The notes: generated from the sequence alone by a model not told the origin. DNA of 64,000 nucleotides from SHVO01 sp964576515 (GCA_964576515.1 CAZNUW010000003.1:310001-374000); one strand, 5' to 3'; positions 36,954 through 46,404 are shown, counted from the stretch's first letter. Numbers and translations: made by a program.

Positions 36954-38359
36954 TCTGGATCGCGCTTGTCTTGAGCATCGCCATCGTCGGCGTCTTGATG
37001 TGGCCGGTGTTGCGGCGGGCCGAAACCGCGCCCGAACGGGCGGCCTACGATCTGACGGTGTTCCAGGATCAGTTGAAGGAAGTGGAGCGCGACGTGACGC
37101 GCGGCGTGCTGACGGCCGCCGAAGCCGACGCGGCGCGCCTTGAAATCCAGCGCCGCATCCTGGCCGTGGGCCGCGCGCCGGCCGAGCCGATCAAGACGGA
37201 CTCCAAACGCTCGCGCTGGGCCGCGATCGTCCTCACCGGCGTCACGGTGCCCCTCGTGGCTCTTGGCGCATACCTTCAGATCGGCACGCCGGATCCCGAA
37301 GAAGCGCAGCTCGCGGCACTCGAATCCCAGGACGGCATGGGCCAGTCGGACATCGACGCCCTTGTGGACCGCCTGGCGGCAAGGGTCGCCAGCGAGCCGG
37401 ACAATCCCGAAGGCTATGCGATCCTGGCGCGCACCTATCGCGAACTGGGCCGCTTCGACGAAGCCGCGGCCGCCTTCCGCCGGCTGATCGAACTTCAACC
37501 CAGCGCCGACGCCTACTCGGGCCTCGGCGAAGTGCTGACGGGCGCGCAGAACGGCCGCGTCGGCGATGAAGCCCACGAGGCGATGATGAACGCCCTGGCG
37601 TTCGACCGGGCCGAACCGCGCGCGCGGTTCTACCTTGGCCTCGAACAGGCCGGGAAAGGCAACCCCCAGGGCGCCATCGCGATCTGGCGCGATCTGACGG
37701 GCAACGCGCCCGCGGACGCCCCCTGGGTCGGCATGGTGCGCGAGCAGATGGCCGCCGTGGCCCAAGATGCCGGGATCGCGCCGATGTCGGTGGAGCCGAA
37801 GCACCCGCTCGACATGTTCCCCGAAGGGGCGAAAGCGGTCGCGGCGGCCAAGCCCGCGCCGCAGAGCGCGGCGCCCCTCGCCGGCGGCCCCGCCTCGCCC
37901 CTGGCGGCGAGCCCCGAACAGACCGCGATGATCCAAGGCATGGTGGCCGGGTTGGCCGCGCGCCTGGAATCGAGCCCCGAGGACTATGACGGCTGGATGA
38001 TGCTGGGCCGCTCCTACACCGTGCTGAACGACCACGTCCAAGCGGGCGAGGCCTATAAGAAGGCCATCGCCCTGCGTCCGAAGGATGTGACGCCGCGCCT
38101 TCAGTACGTCGGCCTCTTGATGATGGACGTCGACGCGGATGCGCCCACACCGTTGCCCGCGGAGCTGACCTCCACGGTGAACGAGATTCTGAAGCTGCAG
38201 CCCGAGAACCCCGAAGCGCTCTACCTCGCCGGGCTGGGTCGCGCGAAAGCGGGCGACGCCGCCGGCGCGCGCGGGTTCTGGAAGAAGGCGCAGAACGTCA
38301 CCGCCGAAGGTTCGGCCTTGCGCAATGAGATCGACCGGCGCATGCAAGGGCTGAAGTAA
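36950..38359 (+). CDS. ccmI: Cytochrome c maturation protein CcmI/CycH
   Basis: A 469-residue apocytochrome-binding chaperone: a short N-terminal TM, a leucine-zipper-like helix (AYDLTVFQDQLKEVERDVTR), a second TM near 85-102, and a periplasmic TPR domain (EGYAILARTYRELGRFDEAA; DGWMMLGRSYTVLND). The start overlaps ccmH as ATGA. Confidence 0.93.
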   Translation: MIWIALVLSIAIVGVLMWPVLRRAETAPERAAYDLTVFQDQLKEVERDVTRGVLTAAEADAARLEIQRRILAVGRAPAEPIKTDSKRSRWAAIVLTGVTVPLVALGAYLQIGTPDPEEAQLAALESQDGMGQSDIDALVDRLAARVASEPDNPEGYAILARTYRELGRFDEAAAAFRRLIELQPSADAYSGLGEVLTGAQNGRVGDEAHEAMMNALAFDRAEPRARFYLGLEQAGKGNPQGAIAIWRDLTGNAPADAPWVGMVREQMAAVAQDAGIAPMSVEPKHPLDMFPEGAKAVAAAKPAPQSAAPLAGGPASPLAASPEQTAMIQGMVAGLAARLESSPEDYDGWMMLGRSYTVLNDHVQAGEAYKKAIALRPKDVTPRLQYVGLLMMDVDADAPTPLPAELTSTVNEILKLQPENPEALYLAGLGRAKAGDAAGARGFWKKAQNVTAEGSALRNEIDRRMQGLK

Positions 38360-38387
38360 GCGCGGGCCCCAACGCAAAGATTACCTC

Positions 38388-39008
38388 ATGATCGTCAAAC
38401 GGCTTTTGATCGGCTCCATCATCCTGCTCGGGACGTTGGTGATGCTGGCCCTCTATCACCCGGCCTTCGGGCCCAAAGCCCCGCCGTCGGGCAACGGCAT
38501 GGGCACGGTCTCCATCGGCGGCCCCTTCACGCTTGTGGACGGGAAGGGAAATGCCTTCACCGACGCCGACTTGAAGGGCCGCTACAGCCTTGTGTTCTTC
38601 GGCTTCACCCATTGCCCGGATATCTGCCCGCTGACGCTGCAGGTGATGACCGACGCCCTCGATCAGGCCGGCCCGGCGGGTGAGCGCGTTACGCCCGTGT
38701 TCATCACCGTCGATCCCGAGCGCGACACCGTCGAGGCGGTCGGCGCATACGTCTCGTCGTTCCATCCGCGTTTTGTCGGCCTCACCGGCACGCCCGAACA
38801 AGTGACGGCGGCGACGAAGGCCTACCGCGTGTTCGCGCGCAAAGCGCCGCTCAAGGACGCCGAAGGCAACGACACCGGCGACTACACCATGGAGCACAGC
38901 GGCCTTACCTTCCTGATGGATCCCGAAGGCCGCTATGTGACGCATTTCGCCCACGGCACCCCGGCCGAGGAGATCGCCACCTATATCCTCCGCGAGGCCT
39001 TGAAGTGA
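38388..39008 (+). CDS. SCO1/SenC-family copper chaperone
   Basis: A 206-residue membrane-anchored thioredoxin-like protein assisting CuA centre assembly of cytochrome oxidase. The copper ligands are Cys76 and Cys80 in HCPDIC and His169 in YTMEHSG. The N-terminal TM is at about residues 6-24. It lies 28 bases after ccmI, probably in the same transcript, and overlaps the next gene as GTGA. Confidence 0.93.
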   Translation: MIVKRLLIGSIILLGTLVMLALYHPAFGPKAPPSGNGMGTVSIGGPFTLVDGKGNAFTDADLKGRYSLVFFGFTHCPDICPLTLQVMTDALDQAGPAGERVTPVFITVDPERDTVEAVGAYVSSFHPRFVGLTGTPEQVTAATKAYRVFARKAPLKDAEGNDTGDYTMEHSGLTFLMDPEGRYVTHFAHGTPAEEIATYILREALK

Positions 39009-39466
39009 GCCGGAAGGCCGGAACGCGGACGCCCGCCAAATCGCTGGGCCGTCCGTTCTGGCGCGAGAAGACACTTTCCGAGATGACGCCCGCCGAATGG
39101 GAAAGCCTCTGCGACGGGTGCGGCCAGTGTTGCATGCACAAGATCGCGCAGCCCAAAGGCCCCGCCCTCAAAACCAACGTTTCCTGCCGCCTGCTCGACG
39201 GCGAGACCTGCCGCTGCAGCAACTATCCGCGCCGCAAACGGTTGGTGCGCGATTGCGTCGTGCTCACGCCGGAGAATATCGGCGAACTCCAATGGCTGCC
39301 CGAGACGTGCGCCTACCGGTTGGTGGACGCTGGCGCGGATCTTCCCGCCTGGCATCCTTTGCTCACCGGCGATCCTGAGAGCGTCCACACCGCGGGCGTT
39401 TCCGTCCGCGGGCGTTGCATCTCCGAGCGCGAGGCGGGCCCCTTGGAGGATCACATCGTCCCATGA
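39005..39466 (+). CDS. YcgN/UPF0260-family cysteine cluster protein
   Basis: A 153-residue protein with a Cys-rich pattern CDGCGQCCMHK, CRLLDGETCRCSNYPRRK and CVVLTP, then CAYRLVDAG, typical of UPF0260 (YcgN) proteins. Function is unknown; the Cys pattern suggests a metal or Fe-S site. The start is GTG at 39005, overlapping the SCO stop; its stop overlaps the next gene (ATGA). Confidence 0.9.
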   Translation: MSRKAGTRTPAKSLGRPFWREKTLSEMTPAEWESLCDGCGQCCMHKIAQPKGPALKTNVSCRLLDGETCRCSNYPRRKRLVRDCVVLTPENIGELQWLPETCAYRLVDAGADLPAWHPLLTGDPESVHTAGVSVRGRCISEREAGPLEDHIVP

Positions 39467-40215
39467 CGGCAATCGCCGCCTTCCATGTGGAATTCAACCT
39501 GCACAGCGTGCTGCCGCGGGATCTCGCGTCGCGGATCGCGATCACCGTCAATCCGCGCGCGCGGCGTCTCGCCCTCAGGCTCGATCCCGCGGGCGGACAG
39601 ATCGTGCTTGTCGTACCGAAGCGCGCGAGCGCAAAAACCGTTCTTGATTTCGTCGCGAGCCGCGAAGGATGGATCAGGACGCATCTGGAAACATTGCCGC
39701 CGCGAATCCCCTTCCATGACGGCGCGCAAATCCCCATCGGCGGCGTGGATCATACGCTGAAGTTCGCCCCCGACCGCCGCGGCGGCGTTTGGCGCGAAGA
39801 TAACGTCATCATGATCGCCGGCCAGGCGGAATTCGCCGCGCGCCGCATGCGCGACTGGCTCAAGGCCGAAGCGCGCCGTGAATTGACGCCGCTTGTCCAT
39901 GCGATGGCCGCGGCCATCGCGCGCAAGGTGAAACAGGTGAGCGTGCGGGATACGACGTCACGCTGGGGAAGCTGCGCGTCCGACGGCAAGCTGTCGTTCT
40001 CATGGCGGCTGATGCTGGCGCCGCGCGCGGTGTTGATCTACGTGGCCGCGCATGAAGTCGCTCATCTCAAACATCTGCATCACCGGCCCACGTTCTGGCG
40101 CACGGTCGATGACGTGTTGGATGCTTGCGTGACGGATCCCGCGGCGCGGCGCGAGGCCGGGTTAGCGCGCGATTGGCTGCGCCGGCACGGCGCCGGGCTG
40201 CACCGCTACGGCTGA
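39463..40215 (+). CDS. YgjP-like (DUF45/M48-type) zinc metallopeptidase
   Basis: A 250-residue predicted zinc protein with HEVAHLKHLHHRPTFW near residue 195: HExxH and a third ligand in the HxxxF region, as in the WLM/YgjP family. TTSRWGSCASDGKLSFSWRL precedes it, another family mark. The start overlaps the YcgN stop. Its last 54 bases overlap the convergent hydrolase gene. Confidence 0.9.
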   Translation: MTAIAAFHVEFNLHSVLPRDLASRIAITVNPRARRLALRLDPAGGQIVLVVPKRASAKTVLDFVASREGWIRTHLETLPPRIPFHDGAQIPIGGVDHTLKFAPDRRGGVWREDNVIMIAGQAEFAARRMRDWLKAEARRELTPLVHAMAAAIARKVKQVSVRDTTSRWGSCASDGKLSFSWRLMLAPRAVLIYVAAHEVAHLKHLHHRPTFWRTVDDVLDACVTDPAARREAGLARDWLRRHGAGLHRYG

Positions 40216-40893
40216 GTTCGCCGCCGACGCCACCGCCGTGCTGCGGCGGCCGCCATGCTTGCTCACGTATTCCGCGAACGCATTGAGGCGGTAGATGAAC
40301 GGCTTGCGCGCGACGGTGCGATTCGGATTGTCCGCATCGCGATAGAAAACGTGGCTGCCGATCATGGTGGTGGTTTCGTAGTCGGCGGTCCAGACCGGGC
40401 GCACGGAGTCGGCGTGATACCAGAGCGCGCCGCCCGTCGGGTCGGGAATGGACGAATCCTTCTGCAGCATCGCGGCCGCGATTTTCACGGACGTACGCCA
40501 CGCATCGGCTTCGTAAGGCGTGTCGGGGCGGTCGTCGCAGAACCACGAGAACTGGCACTTGTTCAACGCGCCCGCGAAGAAGTTCTGTTTCACCACTTCG
40601 CAGATGTCCGACGGGAAGCGGCGATCCATCGCCCGGTTCATCACCACCTGGGCCACCGCGATGCGGCCGGCCATGGTCTCGCTGCGGGCTTCCCAATAAT
40701 CGTTGAGCGCCAGGCAGACGAGTTCGTCCTTCGAGACGACGATCGAGGAAAGGTCCACATTGAGGTCGGCGGGGATCTCGGCGGCATGGGCCGCCGAAAC
40801 GACCGGCAGCGCGCCGGCCGCCGCGAAAACGAGGCTACCCGCGAGGGCGCGCATAGAGGCGCCGACCTTGGAGAGGAAGCTTGTTCGGATCAC
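40162..40893 (-). CDS. SleB-like cell wall hydrolase
   Basis: A 243-residue exported protein with a hydrolase_2 (SleB) domain: VCLALNDYWEARSE with the catalytic Glu, IAVAQVVMNRAMDRRFPSDI, and KCQFSWFCDDRPD. The chosen start is GTG at 40893 behind AAGGAAG, giving an n-region before the signal peptide (LAGSLVFAAAGALPVVSAAHA). ATG at 40854 is an alternative. A Val/Ala-rich C-terminal tail follows. It likely cleaves peptidoglycan. Confidence 0.88.
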   Translation of the reverse strand: MIRTSFLSKVGASMRALAGSLVFAAAGALPVVSAAHAAEIPADLNVDLSSIVVSKDELVCLALNDYWEARSETMAGRIAVAQVVMNRAMDRRFPSDICEVVKQNFFAGALNKCQFSWFCDDRPDTPYEADAWRTSVKIAAAMLQKDSSIPDPTGGALWYHADSVRPVWTADYETTTMIGSHVFYRDADNPNRTVARKPFIYRLNAFAEYVSKHGGRRSTAVASAANSAVAVQPGAVPAQPIAR

Positions 40894-41515
40894 AGCACGT
40901 CTTCCTTGTCTAAATCGACAGAGCACCGCCGCCGGGATGTAAACGCCCGGTGTATCGTCGTGTTCCCTGTGATCGTCGCCGGCCCCGGATACCCGCCGGC
41001 TCTTGTTGGTAACGAAACTCCCGGTCCGCACGTCAGAGCGTCTCTCCCCACTCATCGCGGTCGGCCTCCCGTTCCTTGAGGGAGCGCCTTTGTGTTGGCC
41101 GGATTATTGGAGAACGATCGAACACCCTGACAACCCAAATATTCTTGCGCGAATACGGTTAATAGAGGGCAGATTCTTGCGATCTTTATCGCAATTCGGT
41201 CACTATCAAACTTTTTTGAAATAAAATGTCGCGTTTACCGGGCTTAAAACCGGTCCAAACGGCGTGATTTTGGACTGTATTTCAGTACGTTGAGAACCAC
41301 CTGGGCGCGTTAACCTTTTAAAGGCCTCGCGGGGGGCATCCCCGAAAAATACGAAAGAAAATTTCAAAAAAATGTCGGTTTTTCCGGCGTTTTTGTGGCT
41401 TTTTACACAGACAAACGCTGATTTCATTGAGAGTCGCGCGACTCTTCCGCGAAAATCCTGTGGAAAACGAGGTGCGACGCAGCAAGAAGCCGCGCCAATC
41501 AAGGCGTTTCGCGGC
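40894..41515. other. AT-rich intergenic region between the SleB-like gene and the PBP gene
   Basis: 622 bases, no convincing gene, clearly AT-richer than flanks from about 41100 to 41420. It contains TTGCGAT-CTTT-ATCGCAA (41177-41194), TCAAACTTTTTTGA (near 41206-41219), GTTAAC and TTTTAAAGG stretches near 41309-41324, and the palindrome AGAGTCGCGCGACTCT (41430-41445). It probably contains the promoter of the SleB-like gene. A structured RNA cannot be excluded. Confidence 0.5.
41430..41445. repeat. Perfect 16-bp palindrome with two GANTC sites
   Basis: AGAGTCGCGCGACTCT equals its own reverse complement and contains GAGTC and GACTC, both targets of the alphaproteobacterial CcrM methylase. It lies 71 bases beyond the stop of the PBP gene. 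Confidence 0.8.
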
Positions 41516-43444
41516 TCAGCTTTTGGAAAAGATTTCCAGGAAACGTCCGATGAAGTCCTCACGCTCCGGCGCGAGGCCGGGCAGCATCCGGGGCTGACGG
41601 CCGGCGTGGGCCTCGGTCATGACATCGTGCCAGATCAAGGCGGGGAGACCGCCACCCGTGACGCCCTTCATGCCGGCGCCGGCGTCGTTGCCCACCCAAA
41701 CGCCGGTCACCACATCCGCGGTGAACCCCATGAACCAGGCGTCGCGGAAGTCCGAACTTGTGCCGGTCTTGCCGGCGGCCGGAAATCCGAATGCGCCCGC
41801 CGTGCCCGTGCCCTGCACCAGCACCTGGCTCATCATCCGGTTCATCGTCGCCACGGTCTGCGGTTCCATGACGCGGCCGAAACCGCCGCCGCCGCGCTTA
41901 TAGAGAATCTTGCCGTCGCGATCGGTGATCATGGTGATGGCATAGGGCGTCGCGCCGAAGCCGCCGTTCGCGAACGGCGCATAGGCGCCCGAAAGTTCGA
42001 GCAGCGTGACTTCGTTGGAGCCGAGCGCCAATGAAAGCTCGGGCTTCAGGTCTTCCGAAATCCCGAGGCGATGCGCGGTATCGACGATGGCCCGGGGCCC
42101 GACGGACTGCGCGAGCCGGACGGCGGCGGTGTTCAAGGATTTGAACAAGGCCCGCTCCATCGTCACCGGACCTTCGTAAGTGTTCGTGAAGTTCTGCGGC
42201 CGCCATTTGCCGATCTTGATGGGCGCGTCCGTGACCATATCGTCCGGCCCGTAGCCCGCCTCAACCGCCGCCACGTACACAAACGGCTTGAACGCCGAGC
42301 CCGGCTGCCGGAGCGCCTGGGTCGCCCGGTTGAACTGGCTTTCGCCATAGTCCTTGCCGCCGACCATGGCGCGCACCGCGCCGTCGGTATTGAGCACAAC
42401 GACAGCGCCCTGTTCGACCTTGAGCTTCGCGCCCGCCTTCTCCAGATGTTTCGCGAGAATCTTCTCGGCCTGGGTTTGCAGGCGGCCGTCGAGCGTGGTG
42501 TGGATCACGAGGTCGCGGTCGACCGGACCCACATAGGCTTCCGCCTGTCCAACCACCCAGTCGGCGAAGTGCCGGCCATAGACGGTGGGATTGATGACCC
42601 CCTTCAACGTGCGGCTGGCGTTCTTAAGGGCGGTTTTTCCCTGTTCGGGCGTCAGAACGCCCGTGTCCACCATCGTCGACAGCACGACTTCCGTGCGGGT
42701 CTTGGCGAGTTCCGGATCGCGCACGGGATTGTAGCGGGAGGGCGCTTTCAAAAGGCCGGCCAGCATGGCCGCCTGATAGACCGTGAGATCCTTCGCCGGA
42801 CGGCCGAAATAACGTTCGGCGGCGGCTTCCACGCCGTAAGCGCCCGCGCCGAAATAGACGCGGTTCAGATAAAGCGTGAGAATCTCGTCCTTGGTGAACT
42901 TCTGTTCCAGTTTGATCGCAAGCAACGCCTCGCGAATCTTGCGCGTGAGCGTCCGGTCGGGCGTGAGGAACAGGTTTTTGGCGACCTGCTGCGTAATGGT
43001 CGACCCGCCCTGCTCGACTTCGCCCGCCTGGACGTTGACCACCATCGCGCGCGCGAGCGCGCGCAGATCGAGACCGAAGTGATCGTAAAAACGCCGGTCC
43101 TCCACCGCGATCACGGCGCCCGGGACATGCGGCGGCAACTTCCGCAGATCGGCCGCGGCGCCGTAGATGTCGCCGAAATTGGCGATTTCCCACGAGGCGG
43201 CGTCGACGACTTTCACGCTCGGCCGGCGGGTCAGCGTTCCTTCATCGACGGCCGGCAGGCCCAGGGCGAAATATCCAAGAACACCCGCGCCGACGGCGCC
43301 GAGCAGAATCGCCGCCGCGAGCGCATTGGACACGAGCATCGACGCCAGCGCGAGGCCTCGTGTCGCGCCCGCGCCTTTTTTCTTTTTACGGGCGGGGCTC
43401 GCGCCGGTCTCGCCGTCATCCTCGGACTTGCGCCGCTTAGCCAT
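41516..43444 (-). CDS. Class A penicillin-binding protein 1A
   Basis: A 642-residue bifunctional peptidoglycan synthase. A charged cytoplasmic tail (Lys/Arg-rich) precedes the membrane anchor (about 30-61). The GT51 domain has EDRRFYDHFG with catalytic Glu115, GGSTITQQVAKNL and KFTKDEILTLYLNRVYFG. The transpeptidase domain has Ser383 in PGSAFKPF, KSLNTA and KTGTSSD. There is no OB-like insert, so it is slightly shorter than typical PBP1A. Confidence 0.95.
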   Translation of the reverse strand: MAKRRKSEDDGETGASPARKKKKGAGATRGLALASMLVSNALAAAILLGAVGAGVLGYFALGLPAVDEGTLTRRPSVKVVDAASWEIANFGDIYGAAADLRKLPPHVPGAVIAVEDRRFYDHFGLDLRALARAMVVNVQAGEVEQGGSTITQQVAKNLFLTPDRTLTRKIREALLAIKLEQKFTKDEILTLYLNRVYFGAGAYGVEAAAERYFGRPAKDLTVYQAAMLAGLLKAPSRYNPVRDPELAKTRTEVVLSTMVDTGVLTPEQGKTALKNASRTLKGVINPTVYGRHFADWVVGQAEAYVGPVDRDLVIHTTLDGRLQTQAEKILAKHLEKAGAKLKVEQGAVVVLNTDGAVRAMVGGKDYGESQFNRATQALRQPGSAFKPFVYVAAVEAGYGPDDMVTDAPIKIGKWRPQNFTNTYEGPVTMERALFKSLNTAAVRLAQSVGPRAIVDTAHRLGISEDLKPELSLALGSNEVTLLELSGAYAPFANGGFGATPYAITMITDRDGKILYKRGGGGFGRVMEPQTVATMNRMMSQVLVQGTGTAGAFGFPAAGKTGTSSDFRDAWFMGFTADVVTGVWVGNDAGAGMKGVTGGGLPALIWHDVMTEAHAGRQPRMLPGLAPEREDFIGRFLEIFSKS

Positions 43445-43550
43445 GGTCGTACATGTGAAAAAAAGAACCCCTGACAGGCGCGGTTTTGAAGGCTAAATAC
43501 GGCGGATTAAGGGCTACTATATCATAAAACCCCAGTACGAGGTGCTCCCC

Positions 43551-43952
43551 ATGGCGAAGGCAAAGAAGAAGGCCGCGAAGAAAGCGACACGCACAGCCGG
43601 CAAGGCCAAGGCGAAGACCGTTAAAACCAAGACAAGCACAAAGCGAAAGCCGGCCGCGACAACGCGCGGGAAGAGCGGCAAGACGAAAAAGGCCGTTAAG
43701 AAATCCGCGACCAAGAAGACCGCCTCGCGCCGGGCCGCCGCCGACGGCGTGCGCCTCGGCGTAGCGTACGAATTGGACACCCGCTTGCGTGAACTGGCCG
43801 TCGCCATGAACAAGAGCCTCGAAGAGGTCTTGATCCAGGCGCTCACCGAGTTCGCCGATAACTGGGAAGATCACATGAACACGGTCAGCATCCTCGGCGC
43901 CGAGGACGACCGCGTCCAACTCGCCGCCCCCACGGACGACGATACCGACTAG
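43551..43952 (+). CDS. Histone H1-like basic tail fused to a ribbon-helix-helix-like domain
   Basis: A 133-residue protein with two unlike parts. Residues 1-65 are almost all Lys, Ala, Thr, Arg and Gly in AKKA/KKTA-type patterns, as in bacterial H1-like proteins. Residues about 68-130 (GVRLGVAYELDTRLRELAVA, then NKSLEEVLIQALTEFADNW) resemble a ribbon-helix-helix DNA-binding or dimerisation fold. The ATG at 43551 has GAGG upstream. It may be a nucleoid-associated protein; no known family was identified for the C-terminal half. Monocistronic. Confidence 0.7.
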   Translation: MAKAKKKAAKKATRTAGKAKAKTVKTKTSTKRKPAATTRGKSGKTKKAVKKSATKKTASRRAAADGVRLGVAYELDTRLRELAVAMNKSLEEVLIQALTEFADNWEDHMNTVSILGAEDDRVQLAAPTDDDTD

Positions 43953-43977
43953 GCGGAGGCCGCGGCGCGGAGACGAC

Positions 43978-45132
43978 CTACATCTCTAATGTGAAGGTCT
44001 TTCCACCCAGCACTTTGCCGTTCGCCGTCACCTCGACCTTATGCACCCCCGGGTAATAGACCCGGGTGGTGATGGGTTTGATCGCATGTTTGCGGTGAAG
44101 CTCGATCGTTTCGCCGGCCCCGAGGGTGAAGGACTTCCACTTGAAGACCTTTGCCGACGTCCCGCTTTTCTTGCGGTGATGGACGATATAGTCGAGCACG
44201 ACCTTTTGCGGCGCGCGCGCGGCGCTCACGATCTGGACCTTCATGGTCAATGCGCCGCCGAACACGAGTTTCGCGGGACTGAGCGTAAACCGCGCAAGAT
44301 CGACTTTCACCTCCGGCGAATATCCCAGCGCGATCAGGGTGGCGCGATGACCTGCCTTGACGAGCGTCCGGCAGGCGTGACGCACAAGCCGCGCGCGGTC
44401 CGGGCTCGCGTCCTTCAGCCACCGCCCGGCGAGGGCGGCGACCAGATCCGGATGATCCTTCGCGATGTCATTGAGGCTGTTGGCCACCGACCGGCGCACA
44501 TAGTCGGAAGGATCGTCCCGCAGCATCTCAAGCAGCGGCAGGATCGGGGCGGGGTCTTTCACAAACGCCTTCAATTGCAAACCCCACGGCAGCCGCGGCC
44601 GCGTGCCTTCCGAGACGAGACGCCGCACATGTTCGTTCGCGTCCGTCGCCCATGCTTTCAACGTGCGCAGGGTTTCGGACCCGTGCCGCACGACAAACGG
44701 ACGGATAGCGAACTCCGACGTGCTGCGGATGGTCAGCTCGCGCAAGGCGGCCAAGGACTCTTTGGGATAATCGAGGCCGTGAGCCGCGACATATTCACCG
44801 AAGGGAAGAATGGCCCATCCCGCAATCCCTTTCCGCGCATCGGGATCGAGCTGACCGTCGGCGCGAAGCGGCCGCAACGCCGCCGTCAGCATCTTGAGGG
44901 CGCGCGGGACATCCTTGGGCAGATGCGTTCCGAGCGCCTTGGCGATCTGGTGCGCGCGCTGCTTCAGTTCGAGCTTGGCGAAGCCGTCCAGCGCATCGGC
45001 CGTGAAACGCTTTTTATCGAAGGCGGGCCAGACACGGTGGAGGTGATGCGCCATATCCTCCACCAAAGGCCGATTGAAGAAGTCCTTGAACGCCGATGGC
45101 GCGGGCTCGGTGCGAGCTTTGGAATCGGGCAT
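43978..45132 (-). CDS. AlkD-like HEAT-repeat DNA alkylation repair protein
   Basis: A 384-residue all-helical protein of the DNA alkylation repair (AlkD/AlkC) superfamily: FDKKRFTADALDGFAKLELK, then ESLAALRELTIRSTSEFAIR and DDPSDYVRRSVANSLNDIAK. It also carries a C-terminal beta-rich domain of about 110 residues (from VKVDLARFTLSPAK, IVHHRKKSG, VYYPGVHKVEVTANGK), so it is longer than AlkD and resembles the AlkC-type with an Ig-like end. The start is ATG at 45132, eight bases after AGGA; GTG at 45138 is possible. Confidence 0.85.
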   Translation of the reverse strand: MPDSKARTEPAPSAFKDFFNRPLVEDMAHHLHRVWPAFDKKRFTADALDGFAKLELKQRAHQIAKALGTHLPKDVPRALKMLTAALRPLRADGQLDPDARKGIAGWAILPFGEYVAAHGLDYPKESLAALRELTIRSTSEFAIRPFVVRHGSETLRTLKAWATDANEHVRRLVSEGTRPRLPWGLQLKAFVKDPAPILPLLEMLRDDPSDYVRRSVANSLNDIAKDHPDLVAALAGRWLKDASPDRARLVRHACRTLVKAGHRATLIALGYSPEVKVDLARFTLSPAKLVFGGALTMKVQIVSAARAPQKVVLDYIVHHRKKSGTSAKVFKWKSFTLGAGETIELHRKHAIKPITTRVYYPGVHKVEVTANGKVLGGKTFTLEM

Positions 45133-45175
45133 GTTCACTGTCCTGGTTGACCGCTCTTATAGGAAAGGGCGGCAT

Positions 45176-45214
45176 AACAAAAAAGGGAGGAGCCGCGCCC
45201 CTCCCTTTTTTCAC
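45176..45214 (-). terminator. Intrinsic terminator after the NHL-repeat gene
   Basis: Perfect 12-bp inverted repeat AAAAAAGGGAGG (45179-45190) and CCTCCCTTTTTT (45200-45211) around nine bases. It ends in T runs on both strands; on the minus strand it follows the NHL gene stop by 20 bases. Confidence 0.9.
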
Positions 45215-45230
45215 CGTGCCGCGTGCGCGG

Positions 45231-46373
45231 TTATTTCACAGGCGCATTCGGGATGAATTTCTGCACGCGGCGACCGCCGGCCTCGCCCGTGAAGATGTTG
45301 CCCTTGCCGTCCACCGTGATGACATGCAGCCGCAGGAATTCGCCCGCATAGGGCCCCTGACGGCCGAAACTGGTCACCGCCTCGCCGTTGTCGCGTCGCA
45401 CGAGGCGGACGTTCTCGAAATTCCCATCGACCAGGATCAGATAGCTTTGCTGCTTATCCGGCCAGATCGCCATGTCGGCGACGCGGCCCGGGATGGACTG
45501 GTCCAGGTTCGGCACGTTGTACAGGAACTCCTTCACGAACTTTCCACTGCTCTCAAACACCTGGATGCGTTGGTTCTGACGATCGCACGCATAGACCAGG
45601 CCGTCGTTCGCGCGCACGACGCAGTGCACGGTTTCCATCTGATCGGCCTGGCCCGTTTTTGGATTGATCCCGGGTTTATCCTTATCCGTCGGCGGGAGAC
45701 CGTAAGCGCCCCAGTGGCGTTTGAACGCCCCGGTCTTGGCGTCGAAAACGATGACGCGGTGATTGACGTAACCGTCGGCGATATAGGCTTCCTCGCCTTT
45801 CGCGTCGAAAACGATCTTCGGCGCCTTGGCGATTTGCGTCTTATCGAGGCTTCCCTTTGTCGGGCCGGGCTTACCCAGTTGGAACAGGAACTTTCCGTCG
45901 CGGGTGAATTTGATGGCGTGTCCGTCGGCCTTCGCGCCGTCGGACTTTCCATCCGCGCCGCGCGGGCCATTGCCGTTACCCAAAATCCAAACGTTGCCTT
46001 GCGGATCGACGGTGACCCCGTGTTCGCTGGACGGCCAGTCATAACCCTCGCCGGGACCGCCCCAGGCCGCGACGACTTTTCCATCGGGACTGAAGGCGAT
46101 GACCGGCGGCGCGGGAACGCAACAGGGCGCCGCCGCCGGCGTACGCGCGGCTTTGGTTTCGCGCGCGGTCAAGGTGCGCGGGCGGTGAATCACCCACACA
46201 TTGTCCTGCGCATCGACGGCAAGGCCGGAGATTTCCCCCAGCATCCAATTGTTGGGCAACGGCTGCGGCCAGAACGGGTCGACTTTGAATTGCGGCGCCG
46301 CATCCGCGGCTGCGGCGGGCGCAACCGCGCCCATGGTCAAGGCGATGACGACAAACGATCGAAGGATATGCAT
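45231..46373 (-). CDS. Exported NHL-repeat (beta-propeller) protein
   Basis: A 380-residue protein with a signal peptide (MHILRSFVVIALTMGAVAPA, AAA site) and six-bladed NHL-type propeller units: ISGLAVDAQDNVWVIHRP, HGVTVDPQGNVWILGNG, VVRANDGLVYACDRQNQRI and LHVITVDGKGNIFTGEAGGRRVQKF. The start is ATG at 46373 after GGGAGGGAAG. Function unknown; it may bind a ligand or act as a lyase as related propellers do. It follows the TonB receptor behind a terminator. Confidence 0.85.
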   Translation of the reverse strand: MHILRSFVVIALTMGAVAPAAAADAAPQFKVDPFWPQPLPNNWMLGEISGLAVDAQDNVWVIHRPRTLTARETKAARTPAAAPCCVPAPPVIAFSPDGKVVAAWGGPGEGYDWPSSEHGVTVDPQGNVWILGNGNGPRGADGKSDGAKADGHAIKFTRDGKFLFQLGKPGPTKGSLDKTQIAKAPKIVFDAKGEEAYIADGYVNHRVIVFDAKTGAFKRHWGAYGLPPTDKDKPGINPKTGQADQMETVHCVVRANDGLVYACDRQNQRIQVFESSGKFVKEFLYNVPNLDQSIPGRVADMAIWPDKQQSYLILVDGNFENVRLVRRDNGEAVTSFGRQGPYAGEFLRLHVITVDGKGNIFTGEAGGRRVQKFIPNAPVK

Positions 46374-46404
46374 GGCCGGCTTCCCTCCCCAGGGTACGAA
46401 AAAT

